Positions 1 to 8,883 are shown, counted from the stretch's first letter. The stretch: DNA of 64,000 nucleotides from CAVZYN01 sp963779515 (GCA_963779515.1 CAVZYN010000002.1:620001-684000); one strand, 5' to 3'. Notes: generated by a model not told the origin, from the letters alone. Numbers and translations are program-made.

Positions 1-239
1 CGGGCGCGACCGGAAAACCGATCTACGTGTTTTCGCCGGGCGGCGGCGGATCGGCGAAGTTTACTCGGTTTCATGATGCCATGCGGCGCGCTGGCGTGAC
101 GCGGCCGATGCCGGCCCGGTTCGAGCGCCTCGAGACCTGGGCCTACCCGCCGTTGAACACCGCAGAGGCGATCGCTGCGGAGATCTCGGCGCGCTGGCTC
201 AAGAGGCGCGAGATGATCGGGCGCGCAACGCGCGCATAA
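1..239 (+). CDS. C-terminal part of an ELM1/GtrOC1-like protein (partial)
   Basis: The reading frame is open from base 3, so the gene starts upstream of the window and only about 78 C-terminal residues are present. The segment GKPIYVFSPGGGGSAKFTRF followed by a closing LETWAYPPLNTAEAIAAEI resembles the C-terminus of ELM1 (mitochondrial fission ELM1-like, GT-B-fold) proteins, which end with a GKPVYV-type strand and a Tyr-x-Pro-Leu-x-x-Thr stretch. In bacteria these are putative glycosyltransferase-like proteins of uncertain role. The gene ends just before a terminator-like hairpin at 248-270, so it is transcriptionally separate from the following transporter operon. The family call is from memory of the C-terminal pattern and is tentative. 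Confidence 0.5.
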   Translation, partial: GATGKPIYVFSPGGGGSAKFTRFHDAMRRAGVTRPMPARFERLETWAYPPLNTAEAIAAEISARWLKRREMIGRATRA

Positions 240-247
240 CACCTTGG

Positions 248-270
248 CAAGGCGAAAAGGGCCTTGTTTT
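248..270 (+). terminator. Rho-independent terminator after the ELM1-like gene
   Basis: CAAGGC (248-253) pairs perfectly with GCCTTG (261-266) across a seven-base loop and is followed by TTTT (267-270). It lies 9 bases after the stop codon of the upstream gene. Confidence 0.7.
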
Positions 271-274
271 GCCG

Positions 275-302
275 TTGATTGGCCGCAACCGGTCGCTATA
301 CT
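275..302 (+). promoter_or_regulatory. Sigma-70-like promoter of the TctCBA operon
   Basis: TTGATT (275-280) and TATACT (297-302) are separated by 16 bases and lie just downstream of the terminator and 72 bases before the tctC start. Spacing and hexamers fit a housekeeping promoter. An AGGGAGA ribosome binding site follows at 361-367. Confidence 0.5.
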
Positions 303-374
303 CCCGCGCGATCCGAGGACTGCCCGGAAAACGGACAGAAGGACCTCGGCCAAAAAACTTAGGGAGAGACTGAG

Positions 375-1328
375 ATGCAACGTAGAATGTTCTTGGCGGG
401 TGCGACCGCGCTGGCGATGGCCGTGACCTTGCCGGTGTTGGCCGGCCCGGCGAAGGTTATGGTGCCAGGTGGCGCTGGCGGCGGCTGGGATGGCACGGGC
501 CGCCTCGCGTTCGATGTCATGAACAAGGCCGGAATCTTTACGGAAGGCGCGACCTTCACGAACAAGGGCGGCGCCGCGGGCACGCTTGGTCTTGCGGACT
601 TCGTCAAGAACAAGGGCCAGGACGACGCCGTGATGATCATGGGCGTGATCATGGTTGGCGGCATCATCGCCAACAAGTCGCCGGTTACACTCGATCAGGT
701 GACGCCGCTTGGGCGTCTCACATTCGAATGGAACGCGCTGGCGGTGCCGGCCAGCAGCCCGATCAAAACGGTGAAAGAGTTTGTCGATGCACTGAAGGCG
801 GATCCGGGCGCGATGGCGGTCGGTGGTGGTTCAGCGGGCGGCGTCGATCACGCAACGCTTGGCCTCATCGCCAAGGCTGCCGGTGTTCCCGGCGACAAGA
901 TCAATTATGTCGGCTTCGCCGGCGGCGCGGAAATGTTGACAGCGCTTGGTGGCGGCCGCTTGAAGGCCGCCATTTCGGGCGTCTCCGAAATGAAGCAGCA
1001 GGCCGACGCCGGTCGCGTGCGGATCATCGCGGTGACATCGGCGGCCGGAGACAAGGCATTGAATGTGCCGTCGCTGAAGGAAGGCGGATTCGATGTCGTG
1101 CTCGGCAACTGGCGCGGCATCATGGGTGCGCCCGAGATGACGGCCGCTGGCAAGCAGGTGTGGACCGATCGTCTCAACAAAATGTGCGCCACCAAGGAAT
1201 GGAAAGAGGGCCTCGCGAAGCAGGGACTCGAGGATGCGTGCCTCACTGGCGATCAGTTCACTGCGTTCCTGAAAGACGAGCAGGCCAAATGGGCCGGCGT
1301 GTTGAAGGATGTCGGAATCGCGAAGTAA
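375..1328 (+). CDS. tctC: Tripartite tricarboxylate transporter substrate-binding protein (TctC/Bug family)
   Basis: A 317-residue periplasmic binding protein of the Bug family, the receptor of a tripartite tricarboxylate transporter. A cleavable signal peptide is visible (MQRRMFLAGATALAMAVTLP, cleavage near VLAGP), followed by the VPGGAGGGWDGTGR segment typical of the ligand-binding loop. The start is set by AGGGAGA eight bases upstream. The tctB and tctA genes follow in the same direction, separated by a stem-loop that could lower distal expression so that the binding protein is made in excess. The ligand is unknown. Bug proteins bind carboxylates such as citrate, succinate analogues, aromatic acids or amino acids, and the downstream lyase suggests an organic acid. 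Confidence 0.9.
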   Translation: MQRRMFLAGATALAMAVTLPVLAGPAKVMVPGGAGGGWDGTGRLAFDVMNKAGIFTEGATFTNKGGAAGTLGLADFVKNKGQDDAVMIMGVIMVGGIIANKSPVTLDQVTPLGRLTFEWNALAVPASSPIKTVKEFVDALKADPGAMAVGGGSAGGVDHATLGLIAKAAGVPGDKINYVGFAGGAEMLTALGGGRLKAAISGVSEMKQQADAGRVRIIAVTSAAGDKALNVPSLKEGGFDVVLGNWRGIMGAPEMTAAGKQVWTDRLNKMCATKEWKEGLAKQGLEDACLTGDQFTAFLKDEQAKWAGVLKDVGIAK

Positions 1329-1353
1329 CCTGCGAATTCTCGGCTGAAATTGG

Positions 1354-1387
1354 ACGGAGGGGCGCGACAAGCGTCCCTCCGTTTGTC
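1354..1387 (+). terminator. Intercistronic stem-loop between tctC and tctB
   Basis: ACGGAGGG (1354-1361) pairs with CCCTCCGT (1375-1382), followed by a short T-rich tail. It sits 26 bases after the tctC stop and could act as a partial terminator or mRNA-stabilising hairpin that raises tctC expression relative to the membrane subunits. Confidence 0.5.
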
Positions 1388-1430
1388 TATGGTGACGAGC
1401 TAATCGATCGCTGAGGCTCGGAGAGGTGAC

Positions 1431-1949
1431 ATGGAGCGTTCCGGAGTTGACCGGCCCTGGTGGCTTGCCGCCACCGTCGTCGCGATCGGCGCCTTTTGGC
1501 TCTATGGATCGTCGTTGCTGCCACAGACAGCGAACTACGCTCGCGTTGGGCCAGGTCTCTATCTCACCATCGTCGGCATCGGTCTTGTCGTACTCGGATT
1601 GATCCTCGGCCTTCAGATCGCGCGTGGCGAACGGTTCGAGGCGCAGGATGCGGAAGACGCCGCCGCCGATGAACCGGCGCATTGGCCAGCATTCTGGACC
1701 GCCATCGCGGCCGCCGCGGTTCCGCTCTACACGATGCAGCGGTTCGGGTTCGTTCTCACGGCAACGTTGATGTTTGCCCTGACGACGCGCGCCTTCGGCT
1801 CGCGGAAACTGCTGCTGGATCTTTTGATCGGCGCCGCGCTCGGTGCGGCCGCGTGGTACGGCTTTTCGCTGCTTGGTGTCGGACTCGGCGACCCCTATAG
1901 AATTCCGAAGGCGGCCGAGTTGCTACCAGCTTTGATGCAGCGCCAGTGA
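1431..1949 (+). CDS. tctB: Tripartite tricarboxylate transporter small membrane subunit TctB
   Basis: A 172-residue protein with four hydrophobic segments (roughly residues 10-30, 40-62, 88-108 and 120-150) separated by a short acidic cytoplasmic loop rich in Glu, Asp and Ala. Size and topology match TctB, the small integral subunit that pairs with TctA. The start ATG follows GAGAGGTGAC. The gene is 16 bases upstream of tctA, so translation is probably coupled. TctB proteins diverge strongly in sequence, so the call leans on topology and on its position between tctC and tctA. Confidence 0.85.
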   Translation: MERSGVDRPWWLAATVVAIGAFWLYGSSLLPQTANYARVGPGLYLTIVGIGLVVLGLILGLQIARGERFEAQDAEDAAADEPAHWPAFWTAIAAAAVPLYTMQRFGFVLTATLMFALTTRAFGSRKLLLDLLIGAALGAAAWYGFSLLGVGLGDPYRIPKAAELLPALMQRQ

Positions 1950-1965
1950 GCGAGACAACGAAATC

Positions 1966-3453
1966 ATGAACACGCTCAATGCGCTGATGAATGGTTTTGG
2001 AGTGGCCCTCCAGCCGTTCAATCTTTTTCTCTGCTTTATCGGCACGCTGCTTGGAACAGCGATCGGCGTCCTGCCGGGGCTCGGGCCGGCGCTGACAATC
2101 GCGCTGTTGCTGCCGGTCACCGTGAAGCTCGCGCCGGAAGGTGCCTTCATCATGTTCGCCGGCATTCTCTACGGCGCGATGTATGGCGGCTCGACGACGT
2201 CGATCCTGCTCAATACGCCTGGCGAGTCCGGTTCGATGATGACCGCGCTCGAAGGGAACAAGATGGCGAAGAACGGGCGCGGCGCGGCGGCTCTCGCGAC
2301 CGCCGCCATCGGCTCGTTCGTTGCAGGAACGCTCGGCACACTCGGGCTCTCATTCCTTGCGCCCTACGTCGCCGAACTCGCCTACGTTTTCGGGCCCGAG
2401 GACTACTTCGCCCTGATGATCCTTGCCTTCACGTCGGTCTCCGTCGTGATGGGATCGTCACGCGTTCGTGGTTTCATCGCGCTGTTCCTGGGCCTGGCAC
2501 TCGGCGCGGTCGGCATCGACCAGCAGACGGGTCAGGCGCGCATGGTGTTCGGCAATCCTGAGCTGATGGACGGCATCCAGCTGACGATCGTGCTCGTTTC
2601 GCTGTTTGCGATCGGCGAATGCTTCTATGTCGCGAGCCGCTATTCGAGCACGCCGCCCGCGATCAATCCGCTGTCGGGCGGGCTCTCGATGACCAAAGAC
2701 GATTGGCGGCGGTCGTGGAAGCCGTGGTTGCGCGGGACGGCGCTCGGCTTCCCCATCGGCGCATTGCCGGCTGGCGGATCGGAGATCCCGACGTTTCTGT
2801 CTTACACCCTCGAGCGCAAGCTCGCGGAGAAGCCGGAAGAGTTCGGCCGGGGCGCGATCGAGGGCGTGGCCGGACCGGAGGCGGCGAACAATGCGGCCGC
2901 GGCCGGCATCCTCGTGCCGCTGCTGACGCTTGGACTGCCGACATCGGCGACGGCTGCGATCCTGCTGGCAGCCTTCCAGAACTACGGCCTCCAGCCCGGG
3001 CCGACGCTGTTCGAAAACAACGCCAATCTGGTGTGGGGGCTGATCGCCTCGCTCTACATCGGTAATGTCATGCTGCTGATCTTGAATTTGCCGCTGGCAG
3101 GCGTGTGGGTGCGCTTGCTGCTCATTCCGCGGCCCTACCTCTACGCCGGAATCATGATCTTCTCGCTGGTCGGCGTGTGGGGCATTTCGACGTCGTGGTG
3201 GGACCTCATGATCATGATGGTCATTGGCCTCGCGGGGTATGTGATGCGGGTCTATGACTTCCCGATCGCGCCGGTGTTGATCGGCCTCATCCTCGGTCCC
3301 ATGGCGGAAACGCATCTGCGGCGGGCCTTGGCGATCACGCAGGGCGACCCAATGGCGCTGGTTTCGACACCGCTGTCGGCAGGGATCATGTTATGCGCCT
3401 TTGGCGTGTTCTTCCTACCGCTGGTGCTCGAGCGCTTGAAGAAAAATGCGTGA
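1966..3453 (+). CDS. tctA: Tripartite tricarboxylate transporter large permease TctA
   Basis: A 495-residue, very hydrophobic protein with about 11-12 predicted membrane spans, the usual length for TctA. It has the conserved first-half motif GVLPGLGPALTIALLLPVT (about residues 27-45), the YGGSTTSILLNTPGE loop and, in the second half, GPEAANNAAAAG, which is the internally repeated counterpart seen in this family. TctA forms the cation-coupled translocation channel fed by TctC. Its 3' end lies in the start region of the following lyase gene, so the two are co-transcribed. Confidence 0.93.
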   Translation: MNTLNALMNGFGVALQPFNLFLCFIGTLLGTAIGVLPGLGPALTIALLLPVTVKLAPEGAFIMFAGILYGAMYGGSTTSILLNTPGESGSMMTALEGNKMAKNGRGAAALATAAIGSFVAGTLGTLGLSFLAPYVAELAYVFGPEDYFALMILAFTSVSVVMGSSRVRGFIALFLGLALGAVGIDQQTGQARMVFGNPELMDGIQLTIVLVSLFAIGECFYVASRYSSTPPAINPLSGGLSMTKDDWRRSWKPWLRGTALGFPIGALPAGGSEIPTFLSYTLERKLAEKPEEFGRGAIEGVAGPEAANNAAAAGILVPLLTLGLPTSATAAILLAAFQNYGLQPGPTLFENNANLVWGLIASLYIGNVMLLILNLPLAGVWVRLLLIPRPYLYAGIMIFSLVGVWGISTSWWDLMIMMVIGLAGYVMRVYDFPIAPVLIGLILGPMAETHLRRALAITQGDPMALVSTPLSAGIMLCAFGVFFLPLVLERLKKNA

Positions 3454-3460
3454 GGGTGCG

Positions 3461-4330
3461 ATGACCGATCCGGGCGCGGTGTTGAAGGCGAAGCTCGCCG
3501 AACGGCGCGCGCTGCTGGTGCCGGGCGCCGCCAACGCGCTGGCGGCTCGCGTGATCGAGGATTTGGGATTCGAGGCTGTCTATCTCAGCGGCGCGGGGAT
3601 CACCAATACGTTCCTTGGCATTCCGGATCTGGGATTTATCAGCCTGCCGGAGATCGCCGCGCATACAAGTGCGGTGCGCGATGCGGTGGGACTGCCGATC
3701 ATCGTCGACGCGGATACCGGCTTCGGCAATGCCCTCAACACCGGCCACACCGTGCGCGTTTTGGAGCGCGCCGGCGCCAACGCTATGCAGCTCGAAGACC
3801 AGGTCAGCCCGAAACGGTGCGGACATTTCAGCGGCAAGGAGGTCGTGCCGCTCGGCGAGATGACGGGCAAGATCAAAGCCGCCGTCGATGCGCGCCGTTC
3901 GCCGGACTTCTTGATCATCGCGCGCACCGATGCTCGCGCCGTCGAGGGTTTTGAGGCCGCGATCGCGCGCGCCGAAGCCTTCATCGCGGCCGGCGCCGAT
4001 GTCACGTTTGTCGAGGCGCCCGAAAGCCTCGATGAAATCCGCGCCATCCCGCAGCGCTTGCAGGTGCCGCAGCTCATCAATCTCGTGGTCGGCGGCAAAA
4101 CGCCGATCGTGGATCAGTCTGAGTTGGCGAATATGGGATTTGCGCTGGCGCTCTATGCCAACGCTGCACTGCAGGGCGCGGTTGCCGGCATGCAACGGGC
4201 ACTGGGCGATCTCAAGGCCGGCGGACGGCTGGACGAGGTGGCGGGCGTGGTTGCAAGTTTTCAGGAGCGGCAGCGTCTGGTGCAAAAGCCGCGCTTCGAC
4301 GCCTTGGAGAAGAAATACGCCAGCGATTGA
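3461..4330 (+). CDS. Isocitrate lyase/PEP mutase family protein (2-methylisocitrate-lyase-like or oxaloacetate-decarboxylase-like)
   Basis: A 289-residue TIM-barrel enzyme. The metal-binding segment DADTGFGNA, the EDQ strand end and the catalytic-loop PKRCGH match the ICL/PEPM superfamily, whose members cleave or decarboxylate 2-hydroxy or 2-oxo dicarboxylates (methylisocitrate, dimethylmalate, oxaloacetate). A further ATG lies at 3446 overlapping tctA, but ATG 3461 has GAGGG at good spacing and is preferred. Being co-transcribed with TctCBA suggests it acts on the imported carboxylate or a product of it. The exact substrate cannot be read from the sequence. Confidence 0.85.
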   Translation: MTDPGAVLKAKLAERRALLVPGAANALAARVIEDLGFEAVYLSGAGITNTFLGIPDLGFISLPEIAAHTSAVRDAVGLPIIVDADTGFGNALNTGHTVRVLERAGANAMQLEDQVSPKRCGHFSGKEVVPLGEMTGKIKAAVDARRSPDFLIIARTDARAVEGFEAAIARAEAFIAAGADVTFVEAPESLDEIRAIPQRLQVPQLINLVVGGKTPIVDQSELANMGFALALYANAALQGAVAGMQRALGDLKAGGRLDEVAGVVASFQERQRLVQKPRFDALEKKYASD

Positions 4331-4350
4331 GTGCAGCCTGGGAGGTCGCG

Positions 4351-4824
4351 ATGAAACAGATGTCGGTTTGGCTCCTGGGCTCGGTGCTGCTGCTGGCGGC
4401 ACCCGCGGCGTCGCATCCCCCAGCCCAGATCAATGCAGCGGCGCAACGGGCGGTGGGTGACGAGGTGACGGCGTTTCGCAAGGGGCTGGCCGATGCGCTC
4501 GGCGGCAAGGATGCCGATAGGATCCGCAGGTTTTATGCGCCGGCGTTTTTGCATGCTGATGCCGCCGGCAAAACGGAGGACCGCGACGCGCGGATAGCGG
4601 CGGCGCTCAAAGGCGGGGCGATGATTGAAACAGCGGAGGTCGAGGATCTCGTCATTCGCGTGCCGAATGATTGGACGGCGATTGCGACCGGCGTCAGTTC
4701 GCTGAAGGCTGCGCCCGGCCAGACGAAACTGAAAGTCAGGTGGATGGCGGTCTATACGCGGACCGAGACGAGTTGGCAGGTGGCGGCATCACAGGAGACG
4801 CGGATTGTGGCGCCAGCCCCCTAA
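4351..4824 (+). CDS. Secreted NTF2-like (SnoaL/DUF4440-type) protein
   Basis: A 157-residue protein with a signal peptide (MKQMSVWLLGSVLLLAAPAA, cleavage near ASH) and a cystatin/NTF2-like cone fold pattern: an N-terminal helix with VTAFRKGLADAL, a middle segment ending FYAPAFLHADAAG, and C-terminal strands KLKVRWMAVYTRTETSWQVA. Proteins of this shape bind small hydrophobic or polar molecules or act as minor isomerases. No catalytic assignment is possible. ATG 4351 with GGAGGT seven bases upstream is preferred over an upstream TTG at 4327. It lies within the transporter cluster, between the lyase and the dehydrogenase. Confidence 0.7.
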   Translation: MKQMSVWLLGSVLLLAAPAASHPPAQINAAAQRAVGDEVTAFRKGLADALGGKDADRIRRFYAPAFLHADAAGKTEDRDARIAAALKGGAMIETAEVEDLVIRVPNDWTAIATGVSSLKAAPGQTKLKVRWMAVYTRTETSWQVAASQETRIVAPAP

Positions 4825-4859
4825 AATTGAAGATCTGGGTTGGTCTGGGAGAACTCTTT

Positions 4860-5855
4860 ATGAAAGCGCTGGTTTATACGGGTCCCAACACGCTGGTGTT
4901 GCGCGAGGAGCCGGATCCAAAACCCGGCAATGACGAGGTCATCGTCAAGGTCGAGGCGGTCGGTATCTGCGGCTCGGATATGCACGCCTACCACGGCTAT
5001 GATGAGCGCCGCCCGGCGCCGTTGATCCTCGGGCATGAGGCGGCCGGACGCATTACGACCGGGCCGCGCGCCGGCAAGCGCGTGACGGTCAATCCGCTTG
5101 TCAGTTGCGGCGCGTGCAGTTCCTGCCTCGATGGCCGCCCGCATCTGTGTCCCGAGCGCATGATCATCTCAATGCCGGCACGTCCGGGCGCATTCGCGGA
5201 ACTCATTCGCATTCCGGAGCGCAATCTGGTCGAGATTCCCGATGGGCTTGTGGCAGAGAAGGCCGCGATGGCCGAGCCGCTGGCGGTTTGCTATCACGCG
5301 GTGAGGCTCGGGATCGATGCGCTGGCGCGGCCGACGTCGGCGGCCAAGACGCTGGTCCTGGGCGGCGGCGCCATAGGTCTTGGCTCGGCACTGGTGCTCG
5401 CGATGGAGGGCGCTGGCGAGATCCATGTTGGCGAGCCGAACGCGGGCCGCCGCGCGACCGTTGAAAAGTCAGGTCCCTTCAAGGCGTATGAGCCAGGCGG
5501 CAAGACGGAACCGGCCGCCGGTTCGATGGACCTCATCATCGATGCGGTCGGTGCGGATGCGACGCGGGCGGCGGCATGTCGCTTGGTACGGCCGGGTGGC
5601 GTTATCGTGCATCTCGGATTGCTGCCGGGCATGGGCGGCCTCGATGTGCGCCGCATCACGCTGCAGGAAATCAAGTTCATGGGCAGCTTCTGCTATTCCA
5701 TGGTCGATTTTCGCGAGACCGTCGCGGCAATAGCGGCCGGCCGCCTCGGCGATCTCGGGTGGATGGAGCAGCGCCCGCTGGCGGACGGTCCCGCCGCCTT
5801 CCGCGATCTGGACGCGGGTCGGGTTGCGGCAGCGAAGATCGTTCTGCGCACATGA
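4860..5855 (+). CDS. Zinc-dependent medium-chain alcohol dehydrogenase
   Basis: A 331-residue MDR-family NAD(P)-dependent dehydrogenase. The catalytic zinc residues are visible in GICGSD and GHEAAG, and the structural-zinc lobe has the four cysteines of CGACSSCLDGRPHLC. The Rossmann fold has GGGAIGLG. It is closest in style to sorbitol/threonine-dehydrogenase-like MDR enzymes that oxidise a secondary alcohol of a polyol or hydroxy acid. ATG 4860 is preceded by GGGAGA. It belongs to the run of co-directional genes between the TTT and TRAP transporters, suggesting it oxidises a compound brought in by one of them. Confidence 0.88.
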   Translation: MKALVYTGPNTLVLREEPDPKPGNDEVIVKVEAVGICGSDMHAYHGYDERRPAPLILGHEAAGRITTGPRAGKRVTVNPLVSCGACSSCLDGRPHLCPERMIISMPARPGAFAELIRIPERNLVEIPDGLVAEKAAMAEPLAVCYHAVRLGIDALARPTSAAKTLVLGGGAIGLGSALVLAMEGAGEIHVGEPNAGRRATVEKSGPFKAYEPGGKTEPAAGSMDLIIDAVGADATRAAACRLVRPGGVIVHLGLLPGMGGLDVRRITLQEIKFMGSFCYSMVDFRETVAAIAAGRLGDLGWMEQRPLADGPAAFRDLDAGRVAAAKIVLRT

Positions 5856-5944
5856 AAGCAGAGCAGTCGCGCTCAGATGGCGATTGACCCCTCCGGGAGC
5901 GAACCATAGCCTGCCGGCAGAGTGCGCGATCAGCGACGAGACAC

Positions 5945-6502
5945 ATGCCACCTTCAGAGGTCGAACGACCCCAATTCCTCACCGCTCTTTCGCGGTTCAA
6001 CGGCGGCTTGTTGTTCCTCTGCAAATGGCTCTCTATCGGGCTCGTCGCCGCCATCACTAGCATCGTGTGCGCGTCCGTGATCTTCCGCTATGGCCTCAAT
6101 AATTCGCTCGCCTGGGCCGAGGACGCGGCAAAGTTTTTGATGGTCTGGCTCGCGTTCATCGGCGCCCCGCTCGGGTTCAAACACGGCGCCCATGTCGCGA
6201 TCAGTTTTGTGCCGGCCGCCATGCCCGCCATCGTGCATCGCTTGGTGCGTGCGCTGGTTCATCTGATCGTGTTGACGCTGATGATCGTCCTCACCGTGCA
6301 AGGGTGGCGGTTCGCCTTGAACGGCTGGTCGCAGGTTGCGCTGACGATCGGCGACATCTCGATGTTCTGGATCTTTCTGTGCATGCCGATCGGCGCCGCC
6401 ATCATGGCGTTCGTGACGCTGGAGCTGTTTCTGTTGACGCTGCTCGGATATCCGGAGCCTACGGTTGCTGAAGACGAAACGCTGACGACGCAGGGCATGT
6501 AG
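5945..6502 (+). CDS. dctQ: TRAP transporter small permease (DctQ)
   Basis: A 185-residue membrane protein with four hydrophobic spans. The segment SLAWAEDAAKFLMVWLAFIG is the family signature (WxEE/D-x-A-R/K-x-hydrophobic-x-W-hydrophobic-x-hydrophobic-G). It is followed by dctM 12 bases downstream and dctP, so a complete tripartite ATP-independent periplasmic transporter is encoded. DctQ couples with the large permease for Na+-driven uptake. Confidence 0.9.
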   Translation: MPPSEVERPQFLTALSRFNGGLLFLCKWLSIGLVAAITSIVCASVIFRYGLNNSLAWAEDAAKFLMVWLAFIGAPLGFKHGAHVAISFVPAAMPAIVHRLVRALVHLIVLTLMIVLTVQGWRFALNGWSQVALTIGDISMFWIFLCMPIGAAIMAFVTLELFLLTLLGYPEPTVAEDETLTTQGM

Positions 6503-6514
6503 GGGCGCCGCTCA

Positions 6515-7801
6515 ATGAGCCTGGTGTTTTTCTGGGTTTTCCTCGGGGTGATGGCGCTCGGCGTGCCGATCGTGTTCGCGCTCGCGTTCGGGCCGCTGGT
6601 TGGATTCATCGCTGACGACAAACTGGTCTTCCTGACAGTGCTGCCGCAGCGGTTGTTCGTCGGGATCAATGTTTATCCGTTGCTGGCAATCCCGCTGTTC
6701 ATTCTGGCAGGCGAGCTGATGAACGTCGGTGGCATCACGCAGCGTCTGGTCGACTTCTCGCAGAAGCTGGTCGGTCATCTGCGTGGCGGACTCGGTCACG
6801 TGACAATCGTATCGGCGACGATCTTTTCCGGCATCAGCGGCTCCGCCGTCGCGGATGCGTCCGCGCTCGGGTCGATCCTGATCCCTGGCATGCACAAGGA
6901 AGGCTACAGCAAGCGCTACGCAGCGGCGATCACGGCGGCGGCAACGGTGCTCGGCCCGATCATTCCGCCGTCGATCATCATGGTGATCTATGCCTACATC
7001 ATGCAGCTCAATGTCGCCGCCCTGTTCGCGGCTGGCTGCATCCCGGGCCTGATCATCGGCATCGGCCTGATGATCGCCAACTGGGCGATCGCCAAAAAGC
7101 GCAACTATCCGGTGGCCGAGCGGCGCGCTTCGATCGGCGAGATCGGGCATGCCTTCAAAGGCGCGTTCTGGGCGATCATCGCGCCGTTCCTGATTCTCGG
7201 CGGCATTCTCGGCGGCGTCTTCACGCCGACGGAAGCGGCGGCGGCGGCCGTGATGTACGCCTTCCTGGTTTCGATTTTCATCACCCGTGAGCTGCCGGCG
7301 AAAGAGCTGCCGAACATTCTCTACCGGACGGCCGTGATCTCTTCGGCGCTGCTGCTTGTGGTTGGCACGGCCATGATCTTTTCGTGGCTCGCAAGTTTGT
7401 CCGGCTTCACGAACAGGCTGGCCGAAACCCTCTTTGCATTCAGCAAAGACCCTTATGTGCTGCTCTTCATCATCAACATCCTGTTGTTCGTCGCGGGCAT
7501 GTTTCTGGACGCCGGCCCCGCAATCCTGATCCTGGGGCCGATCCTGGCGCCAACTTTGGCGAGCCTCGGCATCGAGCCGCTTCACTTCGCGATCGTGATG
7601 TGCGTCAATCTTTCCCTGGGGCTCGCGACGCCGCCGATGGGGTTACTGCTGTTCGTGGTGTCGTCGATCAGCCGTGTGCCGGTGATGGAGATCGCGCGCG
7701 AGATGTTTCCGTTCTACGTGGTACATGTCGCGGTGATTTTTCTCATCACTTATGTTCCCGAGGTGGCGTTGTGGCTGCCGCGGGTGTTGGGGTTCCTGTA
7801 G
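6515..7801 (+). CDS. dctM: TRAP transporter large permease (DctM)
   Basis: A 428-residue protein with about 12 membrane spans, the normal length for DctM. It contains the highly conserved SGSAVADASALGSILIPGM stretch (about residues 107-125), the GPIIPPSI segment and the second-half GPAILILGPILAP and LGLATPPMGL motifs. It forms the elevator-type transport domain. Order Q-M-P is as in many alphaproteobacterial TRAP operons for sugar acids and other carboxylates. Confidence 0.93.
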   Translation: MSLVFFWVFLGVMALGVPIVFALAFGPLVGFIADDKLVFLTVLPQRLFVGINVYPLLAIPLFILAGELMNVGGITQRLVDFSQKLVGHLRGGLGHVTIVSATIFSGISGSAVADASALGSILIPGMHKEGYSKRYAAAITAAATVLGPIIPPSIIMVIYAYIMQLNVAALFAAGCIPGLIIGIGLMIANWAIAKKRNYPVAERRASIGEIGHAFKGAFWAIIAPFLILGGILGGVFTPTEAAAAAVMYAFLVSIFITRELPAKELPNILYRTAVISSALLLVVGTAMIFSWLASLSGFTNRLAETLFAFSKDPYVLLFIINILLFVAGMFLDAGPAILILGPILAPTLASLGIEPLHFAIVMCVNLSLGLATPPMGLLLFVVSSISRVPVMEIAREMFPFYVVHVAVIFLITYVPEVALWLPRVLGFL

Positions 7802-7830
7802 TCTGAAAACAAGCGAGTTTGGGAGGACAG

Positions 7831-8883
7831 ATGAAAGCTTCATTTGCAATTGCCGCAATGTTCGCCGCCGCACTTCAATGGACGGCGCCGGCCGCGGCGC
7901 AACAGACCTTCACATTGAAGTTCGGACACGTCGCGCCCGCGACCGAGGTCGCCGACGATCATGTCGCGGCGCTCTATCTGAAATCCTATCTGGAGAGCCG
8001 CTCGGGCGGACGCATCAAGGTCGAGATCTTCCCGGCCTCGCAGCTCGGCGACTTCCGCGCCATGGTCGAGCAGGTGCAGCTCGGCACGCTCGAGGCAACC
8101 CACACCTCCGTCGGCGGCATCGGCCAGTTCTTTCCGGAGATCCAGGCGCTCGAGTTGCCTTACATGATTCCGGACGACCTGACGGCGGAGCGCATCGCGC
8201 GCTCGCCCTTCATGGCCGAAGTACGCGATGCGGTCCTGAAGAAGACCAACAACGTGCGGCTGTTGTCGGCAACCAACACCGGCCGTTTCCGTTCGTTTTT
8301 CACGACCAAGAAGCCGATCCAGTCGGCGGCCGACCTCAAGGGTGTGAAGATGCGGACGGTCGACTCGCCCGTCGAGATGGAGTTCGTGAAGTTCCTCGGC
8401 GGCAATCCGACGCCGGTGGTGTGGGGTGAACTCTATACCTCGCTGAAGACCAACGTTGTCGAAGGCACCAAGAACGCCGCGACCGATATCATCCCGATGA
8501 ACATGCACGACAGCTTGAAGTTCGTGGTGCTCGACGAGCATTCCTATCTCTGGGGCTTCAATTGGATCAGTGACAAGTGGCTGAAGTCGCTGCCGAAGGA
8601 CTTGCAGGATCTCGTGGTCGACGGGTTCAATCAGATGTCGGACGTGCAGGCGCAGTACAATAAGCAGTTCGAGTCGAAGAGCCTCGACCTGTTCGCCAAA
8701 GCCGGCGGCAAGATCCATGTGCCGACGCCCGAGCAGAAGGCCAGCTTCGTCGCCGGTAAGGATCACATGAAGACGTGGTTCAGCGGCCGCTACGGCAAGG
8801 ACTGGGTCGAGAAACTCGACAAGGCCGTGGCCGACGCTCAGGTCTCGATTTCCAAGGAGCGGAATGGGTTGGCAGGACGTTGA
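7831..8883 (+). CDS. dctP: TRAP transporter solute-binding protein (DctP)
   Basis: A 350-residue periplasmic receptor with a signal peptide (MKASFAIAAMFAAALQWTAP, cleavage near AAAQQ). It has the DctP landmarks FPASQLGDFRAMVEQVQLGT and the helix spine around SAADLKGVKMRT, where the Arg in MRTVDSPV would clamp a carboxylate. ATG 7831 follows GGGAGGACAG. An upstream in-frame TTG at 7819 is unlikely. This is the last gene of the 375-8883 cluster and is followed by a strong hairpin at 8908-8940. The ligand is probably an organic or sugar acid. Confidence 0.92.
   Translation: MKASFAIAAMFAAALQWTAPAAAQQTFTLKFGHVAPATEVADDHVAALYLKSYLESRSGGRIKVEIFPASQLGDFRAMVEQVQLGTLEATHTSVGGIGQFFPEIQALELPYMIPDDLTAERIARSPFMAEVRDAVLKKTNNVRLLSATNTGRFRSFFTTKKPIQSAADLKGVKMRTVDSPVEMEFVKFLGGNPTPVVWGELYTSLKTNVVEGTKNAATDIIPMNMHDSLKFVVLDEHSYLWGFNWISDKWLKSLPKDLQDLVVDGFNQMSDVQAQYNKQFESKSLDLFAKAGGKIHVPTPEQKASFVAGKDHMKTWFSGRYGKDWVEKLDKAVADAQVSISKERNGLAGR

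Noticed and set aside
244..426. 60-codon open frame between the ELM1-like gene and tctC
   Set aside because: It spans the terminator and promoter and overlaps tctC in another frame, with no ribosome binding site or recognisable sequence.
831..1682. Long minus-strand frames opposite tctC/tctB and, similarly, opposite tctA (2458-3315), dctM (6512-7585) and the E1-like gene (20686-21654)
   Set aside because: Arginine/histidine-rich translations typical of the antisense of GC-rich genes; the plus-strand genes are unambiguous families.
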